From Holosporales bacterium (lineage in GTDB: Bacteria; Pseudomonadota; Alphaproteobacteria; RUG11792), in assembly GCA_031267545.1 (NCBI GenBank), contig JAIRYU010000059.1, positions 1 to 6,700 on the forward strand: 6,700 bases of DNA. Direction: 5' to 3'. Each line of letters opens with the position of its first letter. The stretch's first letter is position 1. The translations under genes were made by a program, and so were the position numbers. Shown piece after piece: positions 1 through 6,696 of this stretch. A model generated the notes under the pieces. That model ran no database searches and was not told the origin of the DNA. It saw only the letters and a list, made by a program, of their open reading frames with translations.

Positions 1-1605
1 ATCGTTAGATCTGCCGGGGGAGACGCGTGGATTAACGCGCGCGGCAAGGATTATAGCCCCAGTCAAGTGAGCGCCTTCATTCTGCAGAAAATGAAGGAGA
101 TTGCGGAAGCTCATCTCGGAGAAAAGGTTACGCAGGCTGTCGTGACAGTGCCGGCATACTTCAACGACGCGCAGCGACAAGCCACCAAAGACGCTGGGAA
201 AATAGCCGGGCTTGAAATATTAAGGATCATCAACGAGCCAACGGCGGCCGCCCTAGCATATGGTCTCGATAAAAAAAATAACGGATCTATAGTCGTATAC
301 GATCTTGGCGGCGGCACGTTCGACGTATCAGTTCTCGAGATTGGAGACGGCGTGTTTGAAGTTAAGGCAACAAACGGCGATACGTTCCTTGGAGGCGAAG
401 ACTTTGACGCCAGAATTATTGATTACATAGCGGATGAGTTTAAGAGAGATACCGGGATCGATTTGAAGCGTGACAACATGGCCCTGCAACGTCTGAAGGA
501 AGCGGCAGAGAAGGCAAAAATAGAACTGTCATCGTCGATGCAGACTGAAGTGAACCTGCCGTTCGTTACGGCGGACTCGTCTGGACCAAAGCATCTCAAT
601 GTGAAATTAACAAGGGCAAAATTTGAGTCTCTAGTAGACGATCTTATAGAGAGAACGATTGCTCCGTGCAGAACCGCGCTTAAAGACGCCGGGCTATCGA
701 CTAGTGATATTCAAGACGTTATCTTGGTCGGCGGTATGACGCGCATGCCGAAGGTCATAGAAAAGGTAAAGGAATTCTTCAAGAGGGATCCGAACAGAGG
801 AGTTAATCCAGACGAGGTTGTCGCTATGGGAGCGGCTATCCAGGCCGGAGTTCTACAGGGTGATGTGAAGGACGTTCTATTGCTCGATGTAACTCCGCTT
901 TCTCTCGGAATAGAGACGCTTGGCGGTATCTTCACGAGGCTAATCGAGAAAAATACAACGATACCGACGAAAAAGAGTCAGGTGTTCTCAACGGCTGAAG
1001 ATAATCAGACCGCAGTGACAATTAGGGTCTTCCAGGGCGAGCGCGAAATCGCTGTTCAGAACAAATTGCTGGGTCAATTTGATTTGGTTGGAATTCCGTC
1101 GGCAAGGCGAGGCGTTCCTCAGATCGAGGTTGCGTTCGATATTGACGCGAACGGGATAGTGAATGTATCGGCGAAGGATAAGGCTACTGGCAAAGAACAG
1201 CAGATCTGTATACAGGCTTCCGGAGGATTATCAGATGCGGAAATTAAACAGATGCTCAAGGATGCTGAAAATAACGCGGCGGACGACGCAAAAAGGAAGG
1301 AGCTGATAGAGGTCAAGAACCACGCTGAATCTCTGGTAAATACAACCGAGAAGAGCTTGGCCGATTACGGCGATAAAATCTCCGCAGACGAGAAATCTAA
1401 GATAGAAAGCGATCTTGCCGCGCTACGAGAGGCCGTAAAAGGCGACGACAAGGATGACATACAATCTAAAACTCAGGCTCTGCTCCAATCCTCAATGAAA
1501 ATTGGAGAAATGATGTATAAGGACGCTCAATCGGCGCCAGGCGCCGCCGCTTCAGGGGATGACGAAAAGATAGTGGATGGAGAGTGCAATGATCTGAATA
1601 AATAA
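1..1605 (+). CDS. dnaK: Chaperone DnaK (Hsp70), 5' end outside window
   Basis: This is the cytosolic ATP-dependent Hsp70 chaperone, which binds exposed hydrophobic segments of client proteins and cycles with DnaJ and GrpE. The frame is open from base 1; 534 codons are visible. Compared from memory with the 638-residue E. coli protein, about 90 N-terminal residues, including the phosphate-1 loop, lie outside the window, so the GTG at 67 is internal. Visible residues show [12 protein letters not shown] (from 77), the phosphate-2 loop DLGGGTFD (101-108), the adenosine motif [11 protein letters not shown] (from 240), the interdomain linker DVLLLD (from 291), then the beta substrate-binding domain and the helical lid. 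The tail ends in [12 protein letters not shown], where relatives have an acidic VDAEFEE-type end, so the extreme C-terminus is diverged. No dnaJ follows; the next gene is unrelated. The family call is certain. Confidence 0.98.
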   Translation: MVRSAGGDAWINARGKDYSPSQVSAFILQKMKEIAEAHLGEKVTQAVVTVPAYFNDAQRQATKDAGKIAGLEILRIINEPTAAALAYGLDKKNNGSIVVYDLGGGTFDVSVLEIGDGVFEVKATNGDTFLGGEDFDARIIDYIADEFKRDTGIDLKRDNMALQRLKEAAEKAKIELSSSMQTEVNLPFVTADSSGPKHLNVKLTRAKFESLVDDLIERTIAPCRTALKDAGLSTSDIQDVILVGGMTRMPKVIEKVKEFFKRDPNRGVNPDEVVAMGAAIQAGVLQGDVKDVLLLDVTPLSLGIETLGGIFTRLIEKNTTIPTKKSQVFSTAEDNQTAVTIRVFQGEREIAVQNKLLGQFDLVGIPSARRGVPQIEVAFDIDANGIVNVSAKDKATGKEQQICIQASGGLSDAEIKQMLKDAENNAADDAKRKELIEVKNHAESLVNTTEKSLADYGDKISADEKSKIESDLAALREAVKGDDKDDIQSKTQALLQSSMKIGEMMYKDAQSAPGAAASGDDEKIVDGECNDLNK

Positions 1606-1606
1606 A

Positions 1607-1620
1607 GTAAGTTTGCTTAC
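1607..1620. other. Small hairpin just after dnaK stop
   Basis: A perfect 5-bp inverted repeat, GTAAG-TTTG-CTTAC, begins one base after the dnaK TAA. It is short and has no T-run behind it, so it is a poor intrinsic terminator. It could be part of a weak termination or 3'-end processing structure, or chance. It overlaps the -35 side of the promoter proposed for the next gene. Confidence 0.3.
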
Positions 1621-1640
1621 GGCGCTGTGTATGGTATGAT
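1613..1640 (+). promoter_or_regulatory. Extended -10 promoter candidate for the 679-codon gene
   Basis: TGgTATGAT at 1632-1640 is an extended -10 element (TGN followed by a hexamer differing from TATAAT at one position). A weak -35-like TTGCTT lies at 1613-1618 with a 16-base spacer. Transcription would start near 1647, about 29 bases before the ATG at 1676. The last five bases of the -10 belong to an 11-base palindrome, ATGAT-T-ATCAT (1636-1646), which could be a small operator or coincidence. The placement fits translation from 1676 better than from 1722. It was found by eye only. Confidence 0.4.
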
Positions 1641-1675
1641 TATCATGTGTAGCGTAATTCGTGTTGGTTAGAGAA

Positions 1676-1721
1676 ATGAAAAGCAGAAACTTAATGCATG
1701 CGGCAGTAGTCATGGGGCGTC
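1676..1721 (+). other. Out-of-frame signal-peptide start of the downstream gene
   Basis: An ATG at 1676 reads MKSRNLMHAAVVMG and then leaves the frame of the following gene, running to a TAA at 1796-1798 (40 codons). Dropping one G from the GGGG run at 1714-1717 gives MKSRNLMHAAVVM-G-V and joins directly to MTVTSFGAAHA|E of the frame starting at 1722. The joined product has a basic n-region (K2, R4), a hydrophobic stretch and an AxA cleavage site (A24-H25-A26), which is a classic Sec signal peptide. The ribosome site before 1676 is weak (GAGA almost abutting the ATG), but a promoter candidate lies at the right distance. The signal-peptide halves are seen directly; the indel or frameshift is inferred. 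Confidence 0.65.
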
Positions 1722-3761
1722 ATGACGGTAACGAGTTTCGGAGCAGCCCACGCAGAGTGGATAACTGCCGAGCGTATCCGCAGATTGCCGACTGTTAACC
1801 GGACAAGCGGCATAGAATATGAGAGCGCTCCAATACAGCTGACACAGCAGGAACGTAACACGCTAGAGATTAGGTATAACCTGCGTCTACTCCAAGGCAA
1901 AATGCGCGACAACCCTAACATCTATCGGGCGCGGGAGAGCGCAGTCGACGCGCTGGATATGATCAACTTTCTGGAATGCAGGCAACAGTCTCTGAACGGA
2001 AATCAGTACCTGGCGCGAGAGATCGAACAGCAGGCCGAGCAGATATATTCCACACACCTAGGCGACACAGCGCAGACTGCGAATACCAGCGGTATAGTGA
2101 AAATGCTTAAGGAGAAACTTGCAAACGCGGGCTGCTACCATGTAGAAGACGAAATGACGGAAGAGGGAGGGCGATACCTAACCGCTGTTCACCGGGGTAT
2201 TAGAGTACCGCGGAGTGTGATAACGCGTAGGGTAAGGCGCGCTGAGGAGACTAGAGTGCCAGAGCTCCGCGGACCAATTTTAGACGTCATACGGAAGAGC
2301 CGCAGACGACAGATCGGCGATGGTAGCGAAGCTGCGAGAGCGGCATACACAAGGCTCGTTGCAGTACTCGTGAGGCAGTTCAATCAGACCCTCGCCGAGG
2401 CCGACAAGATAGAGCGTGAAAATCCGGCAAAAGCGGAAAAGATCAGGCAGAAAGCCAGATTTGACCTCGATCAAGACGATATAGCGCTGAGGACGGCATT
2501 CAGGGAGGAACACCTGATTATTAAGGGCGATCCCGAGGACCAGCCTTGGCACAAAAGGGTCACTGGGCCAAACGCCACAGTTCAAATACTACTGAGCGGT
2601 CCTGAACCGTTGTGCTGCATATCGCCTGGGCTTGTAGCAAGGCGAGCGCTAGGAAAGGTAATATGCGAGTTATTACAGCTGGATATGGACGTCGTTGCCC
2701 CGTTCAGAATGCGCGAAGTCGTTAACCAAATCGTAAGATGGACGTTATTGACGAACCCTGTTGACCCCCTATATCACGAAGCTATTGCGAGGACAGTACA
2801 AGCGAGAGTGAAACGCCTTATGAAGTTACGACCAGTTGCGGTAGGGTACAACCCAAGAAATCTGCTCCAGATAACCGGGACACAGACAGGCATTTTGAAT
2901 GCCGAAAGAATCCGCTACATCATGATGGCAGAACGCCAGGAGGAGGGCGGCAGCATTCAGAGAACCGACGTTGCAGTCGCGGTAAGTAGCCGACAGGGCC
3001 AACTCCGGGACTCCATAGCCGGAGGGACGGAGAGAGCTGTAGCCGAGAGGATATGGCTGCAGGGGCTAACCAATGAGACAGCCGAACTCCATGTTAGAGA
3101 CGCGGCGTACAGTGGCGCGACGACGCGTGCGGGAACCGTAACGGAAGTAGCTCTAACCGAACGCGCAGGTATGAGCGCAATCACGAGGCTCTTCGCGTCG
3201 GATCCGCAGACAACAGCCGCCGAGACCTATATCTCCGTCAACAAACCAACCCTCATACACATGTACCGTAAAGCCGCGCAAATAAAAGATTTGGAATTCA
3301 GGCAGCTAGCGGCAATACCGCAAATGAAGCTCGACCTGACGTCGACCATAGGTCTCGTTACGCGCCTCATAGCGAAACAGTACAAAGCAGCGGACTGTGA
3401 CGACGCAGGAGAACAAGTTAAGCAAATCGTCGTCGACGCAATGGCCGCCGGAGTGGATAGAAGTGGACGATTTATGCTTGGTGAACTTCTACGCAGACAA
3501 GATGCAATAATCGATCAGGCCGTCCAGAAATCCATAGAATCGTCCAACTCTGGAGATCCTTTCAGATACGCAAAAGCCCTAGTTCTGGGTGAATCGCTGA
3601 GAGCCGCCCTACAATACCTGGAGGAGAAACCAGCCAGCGTTAGTGCTTACGAAGAGCGGCTGAAACGACGCCAACCTGACATAAAGATTCAGAGCGGAAC
3701 CAAGCTGGCCCAGAGGATACGGAAATTACAGGCCGCATTCGACAAATTCAATCAATTCTAG
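1722..3761 (+). CDS. Unrecognised 679-codon Arg-rich helical protein, probably exported
   Basis: I do not recognise this protein. The frame is open for 679 codons, so it is very likely a real gene. The ATG at 1722 is the first possible start after an in-frame TAG (1707-1709), but its ribosome site is poor. The first residues, MTVTSFGAAHA|E, look like the second half of a signal peptide whose first half sits one frame away at 1676, so the intact protein was probably about 694 residues and exported to the periplasm or beyond. Past residue 26 there is no membrane segment. The sequence is rich in Arg, Ala, Glu and Gln and appears mainly helical, with charged helix-rich stretches around 219-268 and 580-679. 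It has six cysteines (86, 138, 298, 299, 315, 559) and no nucleotide-binding or catalytic motif I can name. No internal repeat is clear. Codon use (ATA, AGA, AGG) resembles the neighbours. A secreted effector or structural surface protein is conceivable, but that is a guess. Confidence 0.85.
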   Translation: MTVTSFGAAHAEWITAERIRRLPTVNRTSGIEYESAPIQLTQQERNTLEIRYNLRLLQGKMRDNPNIYRARESAVDALDMINFLECRQQSLNGNQYLAREIEQQAEQIYSTHLGDTAQTANTSGIVKMLKEKLANAGCYHVEDEMTEEGGRYLTAVHRGIRVPRSVITRRVRRAEETRVPELRGPILDVIRKSRRRQIGDGSEAARAAYTRLVAVLVRQFNQTLAEADKIERENPAKAEKIRQKARFDLDQDDIALRTAFREEHLIIKGDPEDQPWHKRVTGPNATVQILLSGPEPLCCISPGLVARRALGKVICELLQLDMDVVAPFRMREVVNQIVRWTLLTNPVDPLYHEAIARTVQARVKRLMKLRPVAVGYNPRNLLQITGTQTGILNAERIRYIMMAERQEEGGSIQRTDVAVAVSSRQGQLRDSIAGGTERAVAERIWLQGLTNETAELHVRDAAYSGATTRAGTVTEVALTERAGMSAITRLFASDPQTTAAETYISVNKPTLIHMYRKAAQIKDLEFRQLAAIPQMKLDLTSTIGLVTRLIAKQYKAADCDDAGEQVKQIVVDAMAAGVDRSGRFMLGELLRRQDAIIDQAVQKSIESSNSGDPFRYAKALVLGESLRAALQYLEEKPASVSAYEERLKRRQPDIKIQSGTKLAQRIRKLQAAFDKFNQF

Positions 3762-3763
3762 CG

Positions 3764-3865
3764 ATGAGCGCCGCGCGGATACGGCAACGAGGATGGATGG
3801 AAGTGTTCTACGGTTGGAGGGGGAAGCCCCCCTCTGCCGAAGCGAGACAGAGACGGAGACGATGA
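3764..3865 (+). CDS. Possible small Arg-rich peptide (33 aa), doubtful
   Basis: An ATG two bases after the preceding TAG opens a 33-codon frame ending in TGA at 3863-3865. The peptide contains MEVFYGWRGKPPSAEARQ and ends in four arginines. The close spacing would allow translational coupling to the large gene, and an internal in-frame ATG at 3797 has GAGGA just upstream (3789-3793). The frame is too short to be significant by length, and it contains a strong hairpin and a GAGAC microrepeat, which argue equally for a non-coding role. The family is unknown. Confidence 0.18.
   Translation: MSAARIRQRGWMEVFYGWRGKPPSAEARQRRRR
3816..3835. other. Strong G/C hairpin downstream of the 679-codon gene
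   Basis: GAGGGGG (3817-3823) pairs perfectly with CCCCCTC (3828-3834) around an AAGC loop, and a G.T pair extends it by one. No T-run follows on either strand, so it is not a standard intrinsic terminator. It could stabilise the 3' end of the upstream transcript or slow polymerase. Confidence 0.45.
3844..3860. repeat. Three tandem GAGAC units, 6-base period
   Basis: GAGAC occurs at 3844-3848, 3850-3854 and 3856-3860, each copy separated by one base (A, then G). It is a short microrepeat just beyond the G/C hairpin, with no known role. Confidence 0.5.
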
Positions 3866-3880
3866 AAGGGTAGTAGATGC

Positions 3881-3960
3881 GAAGTTCTGGTCACCCTGTG
3901 ATTCTAGTAGACGACCAATCCGTTAATTGCTACGATGTTCGTTCAGTTACTGAGAACTTC
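3881..3960. repeat. 8-bp inverted repeat ending just before the permease start
   Basis: GAAGTTCT (3881-3888) and its exact reverse complement AGAACTTC (3953-3960) flank 64 bases. A small hairpin, TCAC-CCT-GTGA (3891-3901), lies inside. The right arm ends five bases before the GTG at 3966, so in a transcript spanning both arms the pairing would cover the translation-initiation region. If transcription instead begins at the -10 candidate 3928-3936, the left arm is not in the RNA and the structure could act only at the DNA level. Confidence 0.35.
3908..3936 (+). promoter_or_regulatory. Promoter candidate for the AI-2E family permease
   Basis: TGcTACGAT at 3928-3936 is an extended -10 (TGN plus TACGAT). 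Seventeen bases upstream, TAGACG at 3908-3913 matches TTGACA at four of six positions. Transcription would begin near 3943, leaving a leader of about 23 bases before the GTG at 3966. The assignment is by eye. Confidence 0.35.
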
Positions 3961-3965
3961 CGGGT

Positions 3966-5039
3966 GTGTTCGTGGTACAAAGGGAGCGTAACGCTATTGC
4001 AGTCACGCTTGGCGTGATAGCGGCTGTCGCCTCGTTAATTTTTTTGATAGGACAGTGGCTCATTCCGTTCGTAATAGCCCTCGTTATTGCGTACGCGCTG
4101 CATGCTCCGGTTGATTGGATGACGCGGAAGCTTCGACTGCCGCGGAGCGTGGCGACCGGATTGGCGACGCTATCTCTGGTTGCCGCCGTGTCAACGTTTA
4201 CAGTGTTTTTCGCGCCGCTGTTGAAGAATGCGGTCGTAACAATTATTCAGAAGCTTCCGGCCTTCTTGCAAACGTTTCCTGAGAAAATTAACATGATCCT
4301 GCGTGACTTTGCAGATACCTGCGGAATTGAACACACTTTCGACGTTGCGTATGATTTTAAAAAATACGTTAAGCTCCTTGCCGCGGAGTTACCAAGCTGT
4401 ATCTTTACGTTCATTGACACTGGCATAGCGCTCGCGCATGTCGTGATGTTTGTTTTCATAACGCCAATTATTACGTTTTATCTACTGAAGGATTGGCATG
4501 CTATCGTTAACGCAACCGAAGCGCTTCTATGTAAGATTGCGCCAAGCTCAGTATTCGCAGTCATTCAACGCGTCAACGTAAATCTCGCCGCGTATATCAA
4601 GGGGCAATTGTTAGTGTGCATAATTCTGTCCATACTTTACTCAACAGGGCTTGAAATTATAGGGCTTCACGAAAGCGTAGTGTGTGGAATATTATCTGGC
4701 ATATGCTCCATAGCTCCGTTTTTTGGTCCGCTCATCGGACTCATGGTGTCACTGGTAATGATGTTCGACGACGCTCCGGCGACGTATCAATATGTCAATG
4801 TAATATGTCTTTTCGCCATAATTCCGTTTATAGATTCAAACTTCGTCACGCCAAAATTGATAGGCCGTAAAACCGGAATTCATCCGGTCTGGTTGCTGTT
4901 CATGATCTGCGCTGCCGGTTCTGTATTGGGGCTTTCCGGGATCTTTATCGCTGTTCCGGTAGCGGTCGTACTGTCCACAATCTGCAAGGAATGCATGCGG
5001 AGAATACGGCCCGCAAATTCGTCAAGTTCCCAATTGTAA
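3966..5039 (+). CDS. AI-2E/PerM family inner-membrane permease
   Basis: This is a polytopic membrane protein of the AI-2E transporter family (PerM/TqsA/YdiK-like). Members have been linked to autoinducer-2 export or to cation/proton exchange; the substrate here cannot be read from sequence. The length of 357 residues is normal. Hydrophobic segments lie near 10-29, 31-47, 62-84, 146-174, 213-233, 237-267, 274-290 and 305-340, with the family's soluble amphipathic loop at about 90-145. Family signatures are visible: PIITFYLLKDW (167-177), YIKGQLL (210-216), APFFGPLIG (250-258) and NFVTPKLIGRKTGIHP (292-307), followed by a Gly-rich segment ending FIAVPVAVVL. The GTG at 3966 is the first start after an in-frame TGA at 3951; GTG at 3972 is also possible, and neither has a good ribosome site. 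The usual alphaproteobacterial partner hdaA does not follow; the next gene is convergent. Confidence 0.93.
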   Translation: MFVVQRERNAIAVTLGVIAAVASLIFLIGQWLIPFVIALVIAYALHAPVDWMTRKLRLPRSVATGLATLSLVAAVSTFTVFFAPLLKNAVVTIIQKLPAFLQTFPEKINMILRDFADTCGIEHTFDVAYDFKKYVKLLAAELPSCIFTFIDTGIALAHVVMFVFITPIITFYLLKDWHAIVNATEALLCKIAPSSVFAVIQRVNVNLAAYIKGQLLVCIILSILYSTGLEIIGLHESVVCGILSGICSIAPFFGPLIGLMVSLVMMFDDAPATYQYVNVICLFAIIPFIDSNFVTPKLIGRKTGIHPVWLLFMICAAGSVLGLSGIFIAVPVAVVLSTICKECMRRIRPANSSSSQL

Positions 5040-5051
5040 TTGAGGACTTGA

Positions 5052-6506
5052 TTATACCTTTCTAGCTGATTTACCCTTGACAGGCGCCGGGGTTAGTCCA
5101 ACAATCTGAAGGTTAACCTCCTTCTTAAACTGATTGAACTTAACGAGCTTAATACCGGTAAGTTTCTGTGGATCTTGTTTAACAAGTAGCAGCGGGTTAA
5201 CGTATTGCCCGCAGCGTATTACCTCGTAATGGAGATGCGCTCCTCGAGAGTTGCCGGACTCTCCGCTGTATCCTATTATCTGTCCTCTTGATACTCGCTG
5301 ACCGCTTCGCACTACGATTCTGCTTAAGTGTCCGTACGCCGTGCTGATTGGGCCGCCGTGCTGTATGTTGACGTACTTTCCGTATCCTGCGTAATAAGAC
5401 GCAATTCTAACAATCCCGTCTGCGGCCGCGCGTACGGGGGTGCCGATCACAGCCGACAAATCCACTCCGGTATGGAGCTTGACCCGCCCGTTCGTCGGGT
5501 TGCGTCTCATTCCAAAGGGGGACGTAACCTTCATACTACAAAGCGGCGGGGCCAGCATTGATTTGGTAGCCGCTAACGCGCTTATGACTGCTCCGCCCTG
5601 ATCCACATATTCATTTTTCCCATCATGCGAAAATTTATATATTCTCACAATCTTTCCATTGATCAGTATAGATGCATAAACCAACTCGGGCTCCTTTGCG
5701 GGGCTACCGTCCTCTTTATAAAAATCTCGGTATAAAAACTCAAAACTGACAGCCGACTTTGCTCCTCTGATGTTGACTATCTGCGCCAGATTTCTTAGAG
5801 CCTCCCTGGCAATTTGTGATTTAACTCCGCTTCGTCTCAAAGAACCATTAGGATCTTTTGGAGAAATTACGCCAGAAATGCTCCGCGTTACTTTCTTTAT
5901 TGGGATAGCGACCTTAGACGCTTCATAGCCAGAGCGCGCGCGTTTGACAACAATTTTTGAATCGTACGAATTTGGAATCTCAATAGCCTCTACTCGAAAG
6001 CCGTCAACATTATCTTCTGGGACGTACCCGCGTACTGTAATTTCATTTCCTACTTTCAGATTTTTCAGATTGAAAACCTTGGAAAGTTCCTTAGATATTA
6101 AGTGAGAATCGATCCTGGAAACTCCGATTTCACCGAGAATAGACGCGATCGAATTTCCGTTTCGCACAATAATTTTGCGTATCCCAGTGGTTGCCGCATT
6201 ATCCGCAGGCGCTCCGCTACGTTGCGCGGCATTGTCATTACCGCCCTTTTGTTCGTTGGGAGTATCGCTAGTTTTCTCGTCCGTAGCACCGCCGTCTTCC
6301 GGAGTCGCGTCAACTGCCCCAGGCGCGTCGTCAGTATTACCAACGATCTCGTCGTCATCTTCAATATCCTGAGTGTCTCGAAATTGCGCGTCATCATGAA
6401 AACCTACCGCCGTATTTGGAGAGAACGTCATGTACTCCGCTATCGCTATAGCTGACGCTATAGCAAGCAGACTAATGCTCAGAAAATGCGATCTTTTAGC
6501 CACCAC
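5052..6506 (-). CDS. MepM-like M23 (LytM-type) murein endopeptidase
   Basis: This is a zinc metallopeptidase predicted to cut peptide cross-links in peptidoglycan, from the periplasm. An uncleaved anchor or signal peptide occupies about residues 8-24, with a possible AIA|E cleavage site. Residues 37-108 form a low-complexity, strongly acidic linker rich in Asp, Gly, Ala and Thr. An OapA/LysM-like region follows (109-160), then a Csd3/MepM-like second domain (about 170-310), then the M23 domain (about 320-445). The M23 domain starts with TSPFGMRRNP and carries the full set of zinc and catalytic residues: H345 and D349 in HTGVD, H393 in YGHLS, and H424 and H426 in HLHYEV. It should therefore be active rather than a LytM regulator such as EnvC or NlpD. 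A basic tail of about 40 residues closes the protein. Its 484 residues fit the family. GTG at 6506 is favoured because AAGGA lies ten bases upstream; GTG at 6503 is the alternative. Confidence 0.93.
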   Translation of the reverse strand: MVAKRSHFLSISLLAIASAIAIAEYMTFSPNTAVGFHDDAQFRDTQDIEDDDEIVGNTDDAPGAVDATPEDGGATDEKTSDTPNEQKGGNDNAAQRSGAPADNAATTGIRKIIVRNGNSIASILGEIGVSRIDSHLISKELSKVFNLKNLKVGNEITVRGYVPEDNVDGFRVEAIEIPNSYDSKIVVKRARSGYEASKVAIPIKKVTRSISGVISPKDPNGSLRRSGVKSQIAREALRNLAQIVNIRGAKSAVSFEFLYRDFYKEDGSPAKEPELVYASILINGKIVRIYKFSHDGKNEYVDQGGAVISALAATKSMLAPPLCSMKVTSPFGMRRNPTNGRVKLHTGVDLSAVIGTPVRAAADGIVRIASYYAGYGKYVNIQHGGPISTAYGHLSRIVVRSGQRVSRGQIIGYSGESGNSRGAHLHYEVIRCGQYVNPLLLVKQDPQKLTGIKLVKFNQFKKEVNLQIVGLTPAPVKGKSARKV

Positions 6507-6516
6507 CTATTTTGGT

Positions 6517-6521
6517 TCCTT
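6517..6521 (-). promoter_or_regulatory. Ribosome binding site of the M23 peptidase
   Basis: On the minus strand AAGGA lies ten bases before GTG 6506 and thirteen before GTG 6503. The spacing favours the first of the two adjacent GTG codons as the start. Confidence 0.55.
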
Positions 6522-6552
6522 ATAGCGTTTGCTCAATAATACGAAATCATCG

Positions 6553-6574
6553 CGCGAGTAAAACGCAACTCGCG
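6553..6574. repeat. Inverted repeat upstream of the M23 peptidase
   Basis: CGCGAGT (6553-6559) and ACTCGCG (6568-6574) are perfect 7-bp arms around an 8-base centre, 46 bases upstream of the peptidase start. On the minus strand a -10-like TATTAT (6536-6541) lies just downstream, with a poor -35 candidate, TTTACT, 15 bases before it inside the repeat. The repeat could therefore be an operator or a leader hairpin of the peptidase gene. No T-run makes it a terminator. Confidence 0.4.
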
Positions 6575-6653
6575 TATTCAAAGAAACTTACCTGACTCCG
6601 AGCAACGCGTGCCACACCTACCGGTGATAATACAAAAAAAGGGAACGGAGCGC

Positions 6654-6696
6654 AAGGAGGACGGACAAAGTGGATTGCCAAATTAATATAGATTAA
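6654..6696 (+). CDS. Possible 8-codon leader peptide behind a strong Shine-Dalgarno
   Basis: AAGGAGG at 6654-6660 is the best ribosome binding site in the window. Nine bases later a GTG (6670) opens a frame of eight codons reading MDCQINID and ending in TAA at 6694-6696. The strength and spacing of the site are ideal, but the product is tiny, so it may be a leader peptide of a rightward gene beyond the window, a gene start broken by an indel, or a purine-rich coincidence. A weak -10-like GATAAT lies at 6626-6631 with no convincing -35. Confidence 0.2.

Noticed and set aside
2280..2585. 101-codon open frame on the minus strand inside the large unknown gene
   Set aside because: It lies wholly within a 679-codon frame on the other strand, its protein resembles no family, and other antisense open stretches of similar kind occur over dnaK and the permease. 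It is a shadow frame.
3745..3758. KFNQF shared by the C-terminus of the unknown protein and the tail of the M23 peptidase (residues 456-460)
   Set aside because: Five residues without flanking similarity are expected by chance; the nucleotide match is equally short.
3816..3835. Intrinsic terminator after the unknown gene
   Set aside because: The hairpin is strong, but no T-run follows on either strand, so it is described only as a hairpin.
3762..3965. tRNA, RNase P RNA or tmRNA in the gap before the permease
   Set aside because: No T-loop consensus, cloverleaf or characteristic conserved segment of these RNAs could be found on either strand.
5031..5054. Bidirectional terminator between the convergent permease and peptidase genes
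   Set aside because: CAATT-GT-AATTG at 5031-5042 is symmetrical, but the arms are A/T-rich and the two-base loop is too small for a hairpin. The gap of 12 bases holds nothing else.
6102..6455. 117-codon plus-strand frame over the N-terminal part of the M23 gene
   Set aside because: It overlaps the acidic linker of a well-supported peptidase, where skewed composition keeps other frames open. Its product is not recognisable.
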